A stretch of DNA of 64,000 nucleotides from Telmatobacter sp. DSM 110680 (GTDB lineage Bacteria > Acidobacteriota > Terriglobia > Terriglobales > Acidobacteriaceae). Below the pieces are notes generated by a model. It was not told the origin of the DNA. It saw only the letters and a program-made list of their open reading frames with translations, and made no database searches. Position numbers and translations under genes: made by a program. The stretch spans positions 3,100,001-3,164,000 of the forward strand of contig NZ_CP121196.1 of NCBI RefSeq assembly GCF_039994875.1, written 5' to 3'. This document shows positions 35,406-43,945 of the stretch, piece by piece (position 1 is the first letter of the stretch; each line of letters starts with the position of its first letter).

Positions 35406-36599
35406 GTGTCCACGAACTCACAACTAGTCCCATTAGACGCTAACAACCGCCCGGGCGGAAGCCTGCGAAGTTTTTTTGGCATGGACGCGGAGGAATTGTC
35501 GGCGTGCATGGTGCGGATGGGCGAGCCGGGATGGCGGGGACGGCAGCTTGCTGAAGCGATCTATCGCCAAAGGATTGAGGAAGTTGAGAGAATCACTACC
35601 CTTGCCAAGGCGCTGCGGCAAAAAATTGCCAGCGAGGGCTGGCAAGTCGGACGACCGCGAATCGCGCAGGTCTTCAAGTCCGTGGACGGGACGGAACGCT
35701 ACCTGGTGGCGGGTCCGAATGCGGACGGGCTGACTGTGGAGACGGTCTGGATGCCGGAGGGGGATGAGGGCGAGACGGGGGATGGGACTGACAGCGGATC
35801 GAGGGACATACAAGCAGGTCCTTCGGCTGCGCGTTCTTCGCTGAGATGGGATCGGGCGACTATCTGTGTTTCGAGCCAGGTGGGGTGCGCGGTGAATTGC
35901 CAGTTCTGCCTGACGGCGAAGCTTGGATTGCAGCGCAATCTGACTGCCGGAGAGATCGCAGGTCAGGTGGTTGCGGTGCTTGAGCGGCACGGGGTCGAGG
36001 TCGGCAAGGATCGCGTGAACCTGGTCTTCATGGGAATGGGCGAACCATTTCTGAATTACGAGAACTTTATGGCGGCGGTACGTCTGCTGGTGACGGAAGT
36101 CGGGATTAGTCCGCAACGCATGACGGTGTCGACCTCGGGCATCGTTCCCGGAATTGAGCGATTTGCAGGAGAGCCTCCGGAGTTTCGCCCGAAGCTCGCT
36201 ATCAGTCTGAATGCATCGAATAACACGATCCGCAGCGAGATTATGCCTATCAATCGCAAGTGGCCGATCGAGGCAGTTGTCGATGCTGTTCGTGGAATCC
36301 AGTTGCGCACGCGGGAGCGGATTACGTTCGAGTACGTTTTGCTGGGGGGAGTTACGGACCAACCTCAGCACGCGGCGGAGGTGGCTCGGCTAGTGCGGCG
36401 TACGGGACTTCCGGCGAAGGTGAATCTGATTGCGTGGAATCCGGGGCCTGGGATTGCTTACAGCACTCCTCAACCGGAGGCAGTGGAGATTTTTCGGCGT
36501 GCACTCTCGGCGGAGGGAGTGCCGGTGTATCTGCGTAGGCCGCGCGGACGGGATATCTATGCGGCGTGCGGACAACTCAAGCGGACGATCGAGGGATGA
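35406..36599 (+). CDS. rlmN: 23S rRNA/tRNA adenine-C2 methyltransferase RlmN
   Basis: 397 aa radical-SAM enzyme that methylates C2 of A2503 in 23S rRNA and A37 in some tRNAs. The [4Fe-4S] cysteines are Cys161, Cys165 and Cys168 ('GCAVNCQFC'), 'GMGEPFLNYEN' binds SAM, and the mechanistic Cys near the end is in 'YAACGQL'. The GTG start lies at 35406. The linker between 'VETVWMPEG' and 'RATICVSSQVG' carries about 30 extra residues (120-149); its last part is encoded by a dispersed family B repeat at 35812-35850, read in frame. Core motifs are intact. Confidence 0.96.
   Translation: MSTNSQLVPLDANNRPGGSLRSFFGMDAEELSACMVRMGEPGWRGRQLAEAIYRQRIEEVERITTLAKALRQKIASEGWQVGRPRIAQVFKSVDGTERYLVAGPNADGLTVETVWMPEGDEGETGDGTDSGSRDIQAGPSAARSSLRWDRATICVSSQVGCAVNCQFCLTAKLGLQRNLTAGEIAGQVVAVLERHGVEVGKDRVNLVFMGMGEPFLNYENFMAAVRLLVTEVGISPQRMTVSTSGIVPGIERFAGEPPEFRPKLAISLNASNNTIRSEIMPINRKWPIEAVVDAVRGIQLRTRERITFEYVLLGGVTDQPQHAAEVARLVRRTGLPAKVNLIAWNPGPGIAYSTPQPEAVEIFRRALSAEGVPVYLRRPRGRDIYAACGQLKRTIEG
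35812..35850. repeat. Family B repeat inside the rlmN coding sequence
   Basis: AAGCAGGTCCTTCGGCTGCG followed by CGTTCTTCGCTGAGATGGG matches the CCTTCGGCT...CGCTCAGGATG repeats at 23551, 23690 and 25876. It is translated as 'QAGPSAARSSLRW'. Confidence 0.55.
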
Positions 36600-36643
36600 G
36601 AGACACTAGTCCGCGACACATTCAGGATGGGAAACGGATCAGA

Positions 36644-37024
36644 CTACAAGTTCGAGCCGAAGGCTAGCAGTCGGCCGTCGCAATCCTTGATTACAAATTC
36701 TCGCGTGTTCCAGGGCATGTTTGCCAACTGCCGCGCAAACTGGATGCCTCTCGAGGCATACTCGGCATAAAGAGCGTCTGCGTCTTCGACGAAGATGTAT
36801 GCGTCGAGAAATTCATCATCAAATTTGTCTGGGTTGGGTGTGGGTGGGTCGGCGCAGCGGAAATGAATTGCGTGCTGGTCGCGCGCGACGATGCCGTAGA
36901 CAGGCGGATCCTGCCACGTTCCAAGACACTCGAAGCCGAGCTTGTCTTTATACCAGGCGAGCGTAGCGGGGATGTCGGTGGTGAAGAAGACGGGTACTAT
37001 CTGGCGGATCATGGGGAAGTGCAT
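36644..37024 (-). CDS. VOC family protein, tandem copy 2
   Basis: 126 aa. 'VPVFFTTDIPATLAWYKDKLGFECLGTW', 'HAIHFRCADPPTP', 'AYIFVEDADALYAEYASRGI' and 'FVIKDCDGRLLAFG' give the single VOC domain of the bleomycin-resistance/dioxygenase superfamily. The upstream neighbour (37061) is a clear homologue with the same layout, so the pair arose by tandem duplication and probably works as a two-gene operon with 36 bases between. An ATG four codons in (37012) is an alternative start. Substrate unknown. Confidence 0.83.
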   Translation of the reverse strand: MHFPMIRQIVPVFFTTDIPATLAWYKDKLGFECLGTWQDPPVYGIVARDQHAIHFRCADPPTPNPDKFDDEFLDAYIFVEDADALYAEYASRGIQFARQLANMPWNTREFVIKDCDGRLLAFGSNL

Positions 37025-37060
37025 CTCCAGTGGAGCGAAGGTTGATACGCAGGGGAACAG

Positions 37061-37450
37061 CTACCTGGGGCGGCCGAAGAACAAAACGTAGCCGTCGGGA
37101 TCGGTAATTTCGAAGCCGCGCAAGCCGTCGTGTGTGTCCTTGAGCGGGATACTGAATTCCGCGCCATGATCGATAAATTCGGCGGCGAGCGCGTCGGGGT
37201 CGGGAGCATAGACAAATGCGTCCCACCGCATGTAGCGATGACGCTTGTGGTTGGGGAGAGGCGAAACTTCTCGGTCGGATTTGATCAGGATTTGCGCTCC
37301 GTCGCGGCCGATAATTCCGAAGAAAGGAGATTCCTCCGGTTCCCGGAATCTCTGCTCAAAGCCAAGCTTGTCGCGATAGAAGGCGATGGTTTGATCGACC
37401 TCGCTGACGATGAAACAAGGGGAAATCGCTGTCGTGGTGGGTCGTGTCAT
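37061..37450 (-). CDS. VOC family protein, tandem copy 1
   Basis: 129 aa. 'SPCFIVSEVDQTIAFYRDKLGFEQRF', 'FGIIGRDGAQILIKS', 'AFVYAPDPDALAAEFIDHGAEF' and 'FEITDPDGYVLFFG' align with the downstream VOC gene. First gene of the pair. The metal-ligand positions appear conserved (the His/Glu pattern ends in 'DPDGYVLFFG' rather than a clear Glu), so metal binding is uncertain; it may instead sequester a ligand. Confidence 0.83.
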   Translation of the reverse strand: MTRPTTTAISPCFIVSEVDQTIAFYRDKLGFEQRFREPEESPFFGIIGRDGAQILIKSDREVSPLPNHKRHRYMRWDAFVYAPDPDALAAEFIDHGAEFSIPLKDTHDGLRGFEITDPDGYVLFFGRPR

Positions 37451-37652
37451 GTGCAGTTCTCCACTACGCTGAACTCGCTTCCGATATTACCAATATCGCG
37501 AGTGCTCAGTTAGCCGATAGGATTCGCTTTGTATGAATCGAGAACGGTAAGGTTCAATACTCCCCGGAGCCAATGACCACAATATGCAAACATGGACTCG
37601 TCACATCAATCCCATAATTTGCGTTTTCTGACTGAAAAGGGGGACGAAGCGG

Positions 37653-38402
37653 GTGTACATACATACAACCGCATCCTGGCCTGCGCGTGAAGATCGCCGG
37701 GCTGCGCTGGTCTGGCTTGCCATCTTCTGGATCTTTGTGGGCGTTGGCTTCGGCTTCGACTTGCACAACTACCTGCGGGAACAGCCGCCTGTACCAAAGA
37801 TCGTCCATGTGCATGCCATCGCGACAACGATATGGCTACTCACCGCTACCGCGCTCGTGCTCATGGTCGAAACGGGCAACGTTCGCTTCCATCGTCGTTT
37901 CGGCTGGTTTGCGGCCGGGTACGCCGCTCTTATCCTTGTGATTGCACCCTGGTCCGAACTCAGTTGGCAGGCTTTGAACCTGCAAACTCCCGGCGCTCTG
38001 CCCCCTCAATTCCTTTCCATCGCCTTCAGCGGAGTCATCTGCATGGCGGTGCTGCTGCCATGGGGCATTCTCATGCGGCGCAACTCCGCTGCCCATCGGC
38101 GCGTGCTCATTCTGGCCACCATTTGCATCAGTGATGCGGGCTTTTCCCGGTTGGTGGGCCTGTTTCGTCCTGCACCAACTAGCTTTCTCGGGACCTACCT
38201 GTTTTATGAGGGTGGCAATCTGCTCCTCATCGTTCTTATGCTTCTCTGGGACTGGAAACGCAACCGGATTATGAAACAGTTCCTGTGGGGAGCCTTCCTG
38301 GTCGTCGCTGTGGGTCTGAGTGCGACGGGTCTCTACTTCAACGAGACATGGAAATCGATCACTCGTTCGTGGCTGGAGAACTGGGCGCGGCACATGCTGT
38401 AA
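37653..38402 (+). CDS. Conserved polytopic membrane protein (paralogue of 8151-8909)
   Basis: 249 aa, about seven membrane helices. Aligns along its length with the protein at 8 kb: 'VHVHAIATTIWLLTATALVLMV', 'FHRRFGWFAAGYAALILVIAP', 'HRRVLILATICISDAGFSRLVG' and a final 'LYFNETW' region. Paired His in helix 2 and the 'HRR' / 'HKR' loops are conserved in both. The start is a GTG with a G-rich stretch upstream. Ends 23 bases before the convergent yvcK. Function unknown; a quinone- or heme-related membrane protein is only a guess. Confidence 0.78.
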   Translation: MYIHTTASWPAREDRRAALVWLAIFWIFVGVGFGFDLHNYLREQPPVPKIVHVHAIATTIWLLTATALVLMVETGNVRFHRRFGWFAAGYAALILVIAPWSELSWQALNLQTPGALPPQFLSIAFSGVICMAVLLPWGILMRRNSAAHRRVLILATICISDAGFSRLVGLFRPAPTSFLGTYLFYEGGNLLLIVLMLLWDWKRNRIMKQFLWGAFLVVAVGLSATGLYFNETWKSITRSWLENWARHML

Positions 38403-38424
38403 AGCAGTGTGAATGCGCAGCGGG

Positions 38425-39528
38425 TCAGGCGCGATTGGGTGGGATGGAGTGGCCCAAGGCGAGGAGTGCGCCGGTGACCCGATTGGCGGCGTGACGGACG
38501 ACATTTTCTTCGCTGGCGAAGTCTCCGGTGATGCAACGGACGCCGAGCTTCTCAATCCGATCGACGTCGACCTCAATGGGTGCGGCGTGCTCGGCTGCGT
38601 AGCGGGCCAGGGTTTCCGGTGAGAAGGGTGCGGTATTCAAGATGGCGTAGTCGAAGATGGGGGCGCGGGTGTGCTCGTAGATGCGCTCGATATGTTCAGC
38701 CGCCGTGAGATTCAGACTCTCATTGGCTTGGGTCATCAGGTTGCAAACGTAGACGCGCACACCTTTGGCATGAGCCAGCGCCTGGGGCACGCCTTGCACC
38801 AGGAGGTTGGTGATGATGGAGGTGTACAGCGATCCGGGCCCGATGGTGATAAGGTCGGCGCGCTCGATGGCGTCGAGAGTCTCGGGCATTGCTGCTGCAT
38901 TGGGCGGATCGATCATCAATTCGGCGATGCGCTGCTTGCTGGCAGTGATATTTGTTTCGCCGCGAACCAGCGAGCCGTCATCCATCCGTGCGACCAGCGT
39001 GGCATTTGAGGTGGTGGCGGGATAGATGCGGCCGCGCGTGGCGAGAATCTTGGAGGCGAGCTTGATCGCATGTGCAAAGTCTCCTGTGATGTCGGTCAAC
39101 GCGGCAACAAAGAGATTGCCGAAGTTGTGTCCGCCGAGTCCTTTTCCGCCTTTGAATCGATAGGCAAAAAGCTTGGCGAGGAGATCTTCTTCGGCGCTGA
39201 GCGCGACCATGCAGTTGCGCAGGTCGCCCGGGGGAAGCATGTTGAAGTCCTGGCGTAGTCGTCCAGACGATCCGCCATCGTCGGTGACGGTGACTACGGC
39301 GGCAAGATCGGAGATGTGGCAGGGAACGCTGGTCGGCCAGTCAGGAAAGGCGACGTGGCGCCGGAGGCCGCGGAGCAGCGTGGACAGGCCCGTGCCTCCA
39401 CCGATTGCGACTACGCGAAGGGGTGCGGAAGATGTGGGCACGCCTGGCACCTGAGCGCATCGCTCAGAGGCGTCTGGCTGGGGCGGAGCAGGTTTCGGAG
39501 ACGGACTTGAAGACGAACCAGGGGTCAC
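38425..39528 (-). CDS. yvcK: YvcK/CofD-like gluconeogenesis protein
   Basis: 367 aa. 'VVAIGGGTGLSTLLRGLRRH', 'AVVTVTDDGGSSGRLR', 'PPGDLRNCMVALS', 'GHNFGNLFVAALT' and 'IGPGSLYTSIITNLLVQGV' are the hallmarks of the UDP-sugar-binding YvcK family, needed in Firmicutes and mycobacteria for growth on gluconeogenic carbon sources and for cell wall homeostasis. An extra Pro/Ser-rich N-terminus of about 36 residues precedes the domain. A TPR gene ends 25 bases upstream, so the two likely form an operon. Confidence 0.93.
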   Translation of the reverse strand: MTPGSSSSPSPKPAPPQPDASERCAQVPGVPTSSAPLRVVAIGGGTGLSTLLRGLRRHVAFPDWPTSVPCHISDLAAVVTVTDDGGSSGRLRQDFNMLPPGDLRNCMVALSAEEDLLAKLFAYRFKGGKGLGGHNFGNLFVAALTDITGDFAHAIKLASKILATRGRIYPATTSNATLVARMDDGSLVRGETNITASKQRIAELMIDPPNAAAMPETLDAIERADLITIGPGSLYTSIITNLLVQGVPQALAHAKGVRVYVCNLMTQANESLNLTAAEHIERIYEHTRAPIFDYAILNTAPFSPETLARYAAEHAAPIEVDVDRIEKLGVRCITGDFASEENVVRHAANRVTGALLALGHSIPPNRA

Positions 39529-39553
39529 AAAATGCCTGTGGCGATGTGCCTGC

Positions 39554-40117
39554 CTACGGAAGTTCAGGATACAGCAATTCTGTGAAGCGAGGGTCGTCTA
39601 CCATGCTCTGGAAGTCGTTGTCTGACCGCGCCTGCAAGCGGTTTTTCGGATTCAATTCAATCGCCTGCGTGAGGCTGTCGAGGCAATCCTGTGTTTTGCC
39701 GGTGATCGAATAGAGCAGCGCCAGACCGTAAAAGGCAAAGTCCGCAGAAGGATCATCCGTCAGAATGCCTTTCAACTGGCTCGTAGCCTCTTCAAAGTCG
39801 CCGGTATTGATCAGCGACACGGCATAGTCGTAACGCTCGCCGGAGGTCTGGAAGGAGAGTCCCTGCTTATGGACCTGATTGCGACACGTGCTGATGTACA
39901 TCTTGCAGCGTTCGACGATCTCGGGTGGCGCTACGGGCAGGATTTTCTCAAAGGCGGTGATCGCCCGTTCGAATTTGCCTTGCTGCACCAGCTGAACGGC
40001 TGCCTGGTATTGGGTAAAGACAGGTCCCGTTGCCGTGCTCGAGTGGCTGCCTGGCCGGGCAACCGGTGGGGGAGTTTTTTTGCGGCTTGCCGCCGCGGAC
40101 TTGGGTTCTTGCGTCAT
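39554..40117 (-). CDS. TPR-repeat protein upstream of yvcK
   Basis: 187 aa. A basic, Pro-rich N-terminal ~30 residues is followed by three tetratricopeptide units ('YQAAVQLVQQGKFERAITAFEKIL', 'YDYAVSLINTGDFEEATSQLKGIL' and 'FYGLALLYSITGKTQDCLDSLTQAIEL'). No signal peptide, so cytoplasmic and probably a protein-interaction scaffold. The tight spacing to yvcK (25 bases) and shared strand suggest co-transcription. Confidence 0.8.
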   Translation of the reverse strand: MTQEPKSAAASRKKTPPPVARPGSHSSTATGPVFTQYQAAVQLVQQGKFERAITAFEKILPVAPPEIVERCKMYISTCRNQVHKQGLSFQTSGERYDYAVSLINTGDFEEATSQLKGILTDDPSADFAFYGLALLYSITGKTQDCLDSLTQAIELNPKNRLQARSDNDFQSMVDDPRFTELLYPELP

Positions 40118-40259
40118 GGATTTAATGGGGGTCGTCCGTTCTGGTTTGCAAAGTTGAACCGGATGATTCCGGCAGGATCATCGAGTTTGACAGTCGTACC
40201 ACTCAGGCCCTCTTTATACCCATAACCCCGTTTCACGTCAATGGGCTCGCCTTGTAACG

Positions 40260-40871
40260 TCATCGACCGGACTCAGATTGCGTGTTGCGGTAGATTGCGG
40301 GATTGAGGGTGGGGTCGTTGTACATCTTGAGTTGGCGGTAGAGCTTAAAGCGACGCGTTCCGGTCAGCGTCTCACGCCACAGGCGGTCGAGGCAATGGGC
40401 GAGATCGGTGCGCTGCTCCAATAGGATAGCGAGCCGCTCGCGGTTGCGTGCGCAGTGTTCAGGGGTGGCATCGCATCGTTCAGCCTCTTCGCGGGTGTGA
40501 TAGATCTTGAGCGCCAGAATCGATAGCCTGTCGATGATCAGGCCCGGTGTTTCAGAGTGTAGCGGTGCTTCTTCAGCCGGCAGCTTCTGCGGCGCAAGCC
40601 AATCGAGCAGGGCGCGGTCAAGCTCCTCGGCGAGGTCGTTGCGCAATTGATTGGTGCTGTCGATACGGCGCTTGACATCGGCGAGCTGGGCATCGGTGGC
40701 GCCGGGAGTGCGGGCCTCGTCCTCAATGTGCCAGAGGTCGAAGTTGGCGCGGTGCTGTTGTGCGACGTGGGCGAGCCAGGGATCGGCGAGATTTTCTTCG
40801 GATGCGGGATGCTCATGCCATGCGCGGGTGTTTTCGTCCTGCAATTTTACGATTGTGTCTGCCGAAAGCAT
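40260..40871 (-). CDS. DUF4254 domain protein
   Basis: 203 aa, largely helical. 'PWLAHVAQQHRANFDLWHIEDEAR', 'STNQLRNDLAEELDRALL', 'ETPGLIIDRLSILALKIYHTREE' and 'TGTRRFKLYRQLKMYNDPTLNP' match the DUF4254 family, often located in glycosyltransferase or polysaccharide loci of Bacteroidota and Acidobacteriota. No enzymatic motif visible. Divergent from the ATP-grasp gene, with 82 bases between the starts. Confidence 0.82.
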   Translation of the reverse strand: MLSADTIVKLQDENTRAWHEHPASEENLADPWLAHVAQQHRANFDLWHIEDEARTPGATDAQLADVKRRIDSTNQLRNDLAEELDRALLDWLAPQKLPAEEAPLHSETPGLIIDRLSILALKIYHTREEAERCDATPEHCARNRERLAILLEQRTDLAHCLDRLWRETLTGTRRFKLYRQLKMYNDPTLNPAIYRNTQSESGR

Positions 40872-40953
40872 CGGGCTCCTGGAGGGCTGCGTGGTTGGCT
40901 GTAGCGTCTATGGTAGAACTATCCTCACCCGGACCCCAAGAGGCGGAGGAAAA

Positions 40954-42159
40954 ATGCCGGAAACAGTTCAGCGGTTCCTTTGTATCAGCAGCTACGAAAA
41001 AGGTCAGGACTTCATGCGGCAGTGCGCCGAAATGGGTGTGAAGCCGACCCTTCTTACGGTAGACAAGCTGCGCGATGCGCCGTGGCCACATGAGATTCTC
41101 GAAGACATAGCCTTCATGCCGGACACGTTTACCGTGGAAGATTTGATCAAGACGGTGTGCTGGATGTGCCGGGGACGCCACTTTGATCGCGTGATTGCAC
41201 TGGACGAGTTCGATCTCGACGCGACAGCCAGAATCCGCGAGCATACGCGCATTCCAGGGATGGGCGTGACTTCGACCGCCTATTATCGCGACAAGCTGGC
41301 GATGCGGACGGGCGCGAGTGAGTCGGGATTTCTGGTTCCGGAATTCTGCCGGGTACTGAACTACGACGAATTGCGCGCCTACATGAAGGTTGTACACGGG
41401 CCGTGGCTGCTGAAGCCCCGCGCCGAGGCCTCAGCGCTAGGGATACGCAAGATCTATGAGCCGGAACAGCTTTGGCGGACTCTCGATGAGCTGGGCGACT
41501 TGCAGACCAATTATCTGCTGGAACAATTTGTGCCTGGCGACATTTTTCACGTTGACTCGGTGATCAGCGAACACAAGGTTGTCTTTTCCGCAGTGCACCA
41601 GTACGGCAAACCACCGATGCAGGTGATGCACGAGGGCGGCGTTTTCACTACGCGCACCGTGGATCGTACCAGCCGCGAATCGAAGGAATTGACGGAATTG
41701 AATGCGCGCCTTGCACCGGATCTAGGTATGGCACGCGGGGTCACGCATGGGGAATACATCCGGGCTCACAAGGATGGGCGGTTTTACTTTCTGGAGATCG
41801 CGGCGCGCGTGGGCGGAGCGTTTATTTCGGACCTGGTGGAAGCCGCAACAGGTATCAATCTCTGGCGTGAGTGGGCCAGGATTGAAGTTTCCGATGTTCG
41901 CGGCGTACCGTATGTGCTGCCGAAGACTACGGAGAAATACGCCGGCAGCGTGCTCTGCCTTGCAAAGACAGAGGAACCGGATACCAGCGCGTTCGACGCG
42001 CCGGAGATTGTAAGGCGCATGAAGAAGCATCATCATGCGGGGCTGATTGTTTGCTCAGAAAACGCAGGGCGAGTGAGGGAACTGCTCGACCAGTACAGTT
42101 CGGAGTTTGCGCAACGATTCCTTGCAGCGCTGCCACCGCCGGACAAGCCTACGGCGTGA
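40954..42159 (+). CDS. ATP-grasp domain enzyme, product unknown
   Basis: 401 aa. An N-terminal biotin-carboxylase-like domain ('RFLCISSYEKGQDFMRQCAEMGVKPTLL', 'IALDEFDLDATARIREH') precedes an ATP-grasp fold with 'YYRDKLAMRTGASESGFLVPEF', 'GPWLLKPRAEASALGI', 'YLLEQFVPGDIFHVDSVIS' and 'FYFLEIAARVGGAFI', the last carrying the Mg2+ ligands. Such enzymes ligate a carboxylate to an amine or thiol. The nearest analogues make dipeptides or modify natural products, but no biosynthetic cluster is here. GGAGG precedes the ATG at 40954; the frame is open to 40651. Confidence 0.85.
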   Translation: MPETVQRFLCISSYEKGQDFMRQCAEMGVKPTLLTVDKLRDAPWPHEILEDIAFMPDTFTVEDLIKTVCWMCRGRHFDRVIALDEFDLDATARIREHTRIPGMGVTSTAYYRDKLAMRTGASESGFLVPEFCRVLNYDELRAYMKVVHGPWLLKPRAEASALGIRKIYEPEQLWRTLDELGDLQTNYLLEQFVPGDIFHVDSVISEHKVVFSAVHQYGKPPMQVMHEGGVFTTRTVDRTSRESKELTELNARLAPDLGMARGVTHGEYIRAHKDGRFYFLEIAARVGGAFISDLVEAATGINLWREWARIEVSDVRGVPYVLPKTTEKYAGSVLCLAKTEEPDTSAFDAPEIVRRMKKHHHAGLIVCSENAGRVRELLDQYSSEFAQRFLAALPPPDKPTA

Positions 42160-42286
42160 CATCCGAAGCAAGAGGCCTTGCCGGGCTACATCAAACCGAT
42201 TGACCTGATACCGCCTCGTTGGTATGGTCATCGGGGTTGAAAGGCACAGTGCTTTTCAGCCAGTCCTCATTCCCCAAGGAGAAGTC

Positions 42287-42742
42287 ATGAATTTTACTGA
42301 AGAGCCGGAATATGTGAATTGGCCCGAGATGCATTACGTATTCATTGAAAAGATTGGGCCGTTTATGCAGAACGCGGGCGCGGCCTGGCAGCAGGCACAT
42401 CCTCTGGTTCCTGCGTTGCTTGAAAACAACAAAATCACGGGCTATATGGCGCTTTACAGGCCGGGGCCGAAGATCTATCGCGCCGGGTTTTCATTGGCCG
42501 CGGCGCCGGTGAAATTGCCGGAAGGTTTGCAGCACGCAAAAGTTCATGGTGGCAAGTACGCTCGCTTCGAGCTCACCGGCCCGTACGATAATCTTCCCCA
42601 AGCCTCCGGCCGCGCGTGGACGATTGTCGGCGAAAAGAAGATCGAGGTACGGGACGATTTTGCGATTGAGAATTACGTCAATGATCCGCGGACTACCCCA
42701 CCCGATCAACTAGTGACGCACATCATGATCCCGACGGTCTGA
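42287..42742 (+). CDS. GyrI-like small-molecule-binding protein
   Basis: 151 aa. 'HYVFIEKIGPFMQNAGAAWQQAHPLVPALLENNKITGYMAL', 'YRAGFSLAAAP' and 'HGGKYARFELTGPYDNLPQASG' match the stand-alone GyrI-like/AraC effector-binding (SHS2) domain. Family members bind cationic or hydrophobic drugs or hydrolyse cyclopropyl toxins. It has no DNA-binding domain. AAGGAG lies before the ATG at 42287. Followed 68 bases later by galT on the same strand; co-transcription possible but no functional link evident. Confidence 0.82.
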   Translation: MNFTEEPEYVNWPEMHYVFIEKIGPFMQNAGAAWQQAHPLVPALLENNKITGYMALYRPGPKIYRAGFSLAAAPVKLPEGLQHAKVHGGKYARFELTGPYDNLPQASGRAWTIVGEKKIEVRDDFAIENYVNDPRTTPPDQLVTHIMIPTV

Positions 42743-42810
42743 ATGGTCGCAAACTAGCATCCGAAGTTCGGCTGGCGGTTCAGCCTTTTACAATGACTGC
42801 GGGAGCAAGC

Positions 42811-43884
42811 ATGGAAGGCAAGTGGCAGTACCCTCATCGTCGTTGGAATCCGCTGCGTCAATCCTGGGTAATGGTGTCGCCGCATCGCACGCAGAGGCCA
42901 TGGCAGGGCGAGGTGGCGCAGAAGTCAGTGCCATCGGCGGTTACCTACGATCCCGCATGCTATCTGTGCCCGGGCAACAAGCGTGCGAGTGGAGATGTGA
43001 ATCCGCAGTATGACTCTATTTTCACTTTTGTAAACGATTACGCGGCGCTGCTGCCCGATCTCGATGCGGGTGTTAATGCGCAGACATCGACGGGAGCAGT
43101 GTCGCAGTTGCTGGTGGCGGAACCCGCGCGAGGGCTCTGCAAAGTGCTCTGCTTTCATCCCGACCACAGCCTCACACTGGCGCGCATGACACAGGCGGAG
43201 ATCCGGCTGGTTGTCGATGCGTGGACGCGCGAGTACGAAGAACTGGGCGCGATCGACTGGATCAAGTATGTTCAGATTTTTGAAAATCGCGGCGCGATGA
43301 TGGGCGCTAGCAATCCGCATCCACACGGGCAGATATGGTCGACGGGATTTGTGCCGGACGAGCCTGCTGCTGAGACGGTGGCTCAACGCGATCATTTGGC
43401 CAAGACAGGCCACTGCCTGTTGTGCGATTACGTTGCTGAGGAGATTGCGACCGAAGAGCGCGTGGTTTTTGCGAACGAATACTTTGCCGCGGTAGTTCCA
43501 TGGTGGGCGGTCTGGCCGTTTGAAGTGTTGCTGGTTTCGCGGCGACACCTGGGCGCGATGCCGGAGTTGAGCAGCGACGAGCGCGACGCGCTGGCGGATG
43601 CGCTGAAGCGGCTCACGACGCGCTACGACAATTTGTTTGAAACGAGCTTTCCTTACACCATGGGATTTCACCAGACGCCGACGGATGGAGAGAGCCACCC
43701 CGAGTGGCATTTCCACGCGCATTTTTATCCGCCGCTTCTGCGTTCGGCGACGGTGCGTAAATTCATGGTTGGATTCGAAATGCTGGGGATGCCACAGCGA
43801 GATATTACACCGGAGAGTGCTGCGGAGCGGCTACGGGCCTGCTCGGAACAGCACTTCTGGCCGCGGACAGATCTCTCTTTCTGA
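42811..43884 (+). CDS. galT: Galactose-1-phosphate uridylyltransferase
   Basis: 357 aa, full length. It exchanges UMP between UDP-glucose and galactose-1-phosphate in the Leloir pathway. Landmarks: 'RRWNPLRQSWVMVSPHRTQRPWQGEV', zinc-type cysteines 'CYLCPGNKRASG', the catalytic His-Pro-His motif in 'SNPHPHGQIWSTGFVP', 'CLLCDYVAEE' and 'EWHFHAHFYPPLLRS'. The ATG at 42811 has GGGAG upstream; one at 42793 adds six residues. No galK, galE or galM is in the window, so the pathway is dispersed. Confidence 0.95.
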   Translation: MEGKWQYPHRRWNPLRQSWVMVSPHRTQRPWQGEVAQKSVPSAVTYDPACYLCPGNKRASGDVNPQYDSIFTFVNDYAALLPDLDAGVNAQTSTGAVSQLLVAEPARGLCKVLCFHPDHSLTLARMTQAEIRLVVDAWTREYEELGAIDWIKYVQIFENRGAMMGASNPHPHGQIWSTGFVPDEPAAETVAQRDHLAKTGHCLLCDYVAEEIATEERVVFANEYFAAVVPWWAVWPFEVLLVSRRHLGAMPELSSDERDALADALKRLTTRYDNLFETSFPYTMGFHQTPTDGESHPEWHFHAHFYPPLLRSATVRKFMVGFEMLGMPQRDITPESAAERLRACSEQHFWPRTDLSF

Positions 43885-43945
43885 CGGGAAAAAAGAGCGA
43901 CGGATAAGCGCGAGAGAGCAATAGTCATTGCTCGCCCGCGGATGT

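Noticed and set aside
35433..36371. 312-codon antisense frame within rlmN
   Set aside because: Arg/Leu/His-rich shadow; the sense frame has all RlmN motifs.
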